Assembly (NCBI GenBank): GCA_938015445.1
Contig: CALLPE010000006.1
Location: 1-64,000, forward strand
Length of the DNA stretch: 64,000 nt
Origin: an uncultured Pirellulales bacterium
GTDB lineage: Bacteria > Planctomycetota > Planctomycetia > Pirellulales > Thermoguttaceae
Direction: 5' to 3'
Shown here in pieces: positions 63,155-64,000 of this stretch (position 1 is its first letter; each line of letters starts with the position of its first letter). Under the pieces are notes generated by a model that was not told the origin of the DNA, did no database searches, and was given only the letters and a program-made list of their open reading frames with translations. Position numbers and translations under genes: made by a program.

Positions 63155-64000
63155 ATGGAATCGGCCCACCCTTGGATCCGCACGCGGTTGTCGGCGATGT
63201 TTTTCTTGACGTTTTTCATCTACGCCTGCTGGATGGTTCCCATGGCCTCGTACATGGGCAGGGCCCTTCAGCTTATGCCGGCGGACATCGGCTGGGTATA
63301 TTCGGCCGCGGCGATTGCGGCGATAGTCTCGCCGCTATTTGTCGGCTACGTGGCCGACCGGCTGTTCGCCACCGAGCGGATACTGGCAGTGCTGCATTTG
63401 GTCGGGGGTCTGGCGCTGATCGCCGGTTCGCAGCAGAGCAAGTTTCCCGGCCTGATGGCCTGCATGATGCTGCACACCTTGTGCTTCATGCCGAGCCTGG
63501 CGTTGGGCAACTCGCTGACGTTCCGTAACATCCCCGACGCGGCGCTGTTCCCCCGCATCGCCATGTTTGGCACCATCGGCTGGATTGTCTCGGGTTGGAT
63601 CGTGGGTCTGGTTCTGGGAGAGACGAAGAATTGGTTCTTTTTCCTGGGCGGAGGGGCCGAACTGCTGCTGGCTGCTTACTGCCTGACGCTGCCGCACACT
63701 CCGCCCAAAGCGCGAGAGGCTGCCGGCGACGTGCTGGGGCTGAAGACCGTCGCGCTGCTCAAGGACCCGGCATTCCTGTTCTTCATCCTGTGCGCTTTTC
63801 TGGTATCGATCCCGGCAACGTCTTATTTCGTTTTCATCAATCCCTACTTGATGGAAACCGGCTGGTTCGCCCCGGCCACATTGATGACCCTCGGCCAGTT
63901 CACCGAGATCTTCGTCATGTTCACCATGTCGTGGTTCATCGCCTGGCTAGGGTTGCGGTGGATACTTTTGCTGGGCATGGCGGTTTGGGCGCTGCGCTTC
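63155..64000 (+). CDS. Nucleoside permease-like MFS transporter (partial, 3' end beyond window)
   Basis: The first 282 codons of a gene cut by the window edge. The product is a polytopic membrane protein with repeated hydrophobic segments, e.g. LSAMFFLTFFIYACWMVPMA, ADIGWVYSAAAIAAIVSPLFVGYVADRLF and ALFPRIAMFGTIGWIVSGWIVGLVLG. The ADR after the second helix, the MFGTIGWIVSGW segment and the overall layout resemble nucleoside:H+ symporters of the NupG/XapB family. AGGAGG lies 8 nt before the ATG. Substrate is not certain; planctomycetes carry several such copies. Confidence 0.85.
   Translation, partial: MESAHPWIRTRLSAMFFLTFFIYACWMVPMASYMGRALQLMPADIGWVYSAAAIAAIVSPLFVGYVADRLFATERILAVLHLVGGLALIAGSQQSKFPGLMACMMLHTLCFMPSLALGNSLTFRNIPDAALFPRIAMFGTIGWIVSGWIVGLVLGETKNWFFFLGGGAELLLAAYCLTLPHTPPKAREAAGDVLGLKTVALLKDPAFLFFILCAFLVSIPATSYFVFINPYLMETGWFAPATLMTLGQFTEIFVMFTMSWFIAWLGLRWILLLGMAVWALRF

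Overview
The window looks like a chromosomal piece of a GC-rich planctomycete (Planctomycetota, probably Pirellulales). This rests on gene content rather than on any rRNA. It carries DUF1598 and DUF4159 proteins, a Tat-exported Gfo/Idh/MocA oxidoreductase, a ThuA-domain protein, a secreted sialidase-like protein, a ceramidase-like hydrolase, a giant bacterial alpha-2-macroglobulin, two proteins with a planctomycete-type J-like N-terminal domain, and small Zn-ribbon proteins. Genes are loosely packed on both strands with wide spacers. There is no rRNA, CRISPR array, prophage or large island.

Layout. 1-1460: tRNA-Leu(UAA), then a REP-associated tyrosine transposase (RAYT) bracketed by 157-bp hairpin-rich direct repeats, then a CAP-domain protein. 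2124-5090: a Wzc-like BY-kinase followed by a NusG/RfaH paralogue, suggesting exopolysaccharide control. 5803-9790: three minus-strand genes (ceramidase-like, Gfo/Idh/MocA, HEAT repeat). 10446-22385: a plus-strand run with a signal-peptide CinA-like protein, RsmA, a P-II protein, a lipoprotein overlapping a J-like/Zn-ribbon/PilM fusion, a CrtI-family desaturase and an ExeA-like ATPase. 22488-26021: DnaE. 26353-36237: ThuA protein, sialidase, and a three-gene run of a secreted protein, a large DUF4175-like membrane protein and a DUF4159 protein. 36811-49497: solute-binding lipoprotein, second J-like protein, alpha-2-macroglobulin, PAP2 lipoprotein. 50161-54875: two small hypotheticals, a membrane protein, SerS and an M20 peptidase. 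55111-58910: ClpS, an ATPase gene with two reading-frame breaks, MtaB and a Zn-ribbon protein, closely spaced. 59198-62789: DUF1598, PDZ, anti-sigma and ECF sigma genes. 63155-end: the 5' part of a nucleoside-permease-like MFS gene.

The points most worth following are: (i) the RAYT with its matched 157-bp repeats; (ii) the PilM fusion, in which a PilM-tail-like segment precedes the PilM head; (iii) the ATPase gene, whose first frame break lies on a G-GGA-AAA slippery heptamer inside the Walker A motif; and (iv) many intergenic spacers built of short degenerate tandem repeats (6-30 bp units), each array unrelated in sequence to the others.
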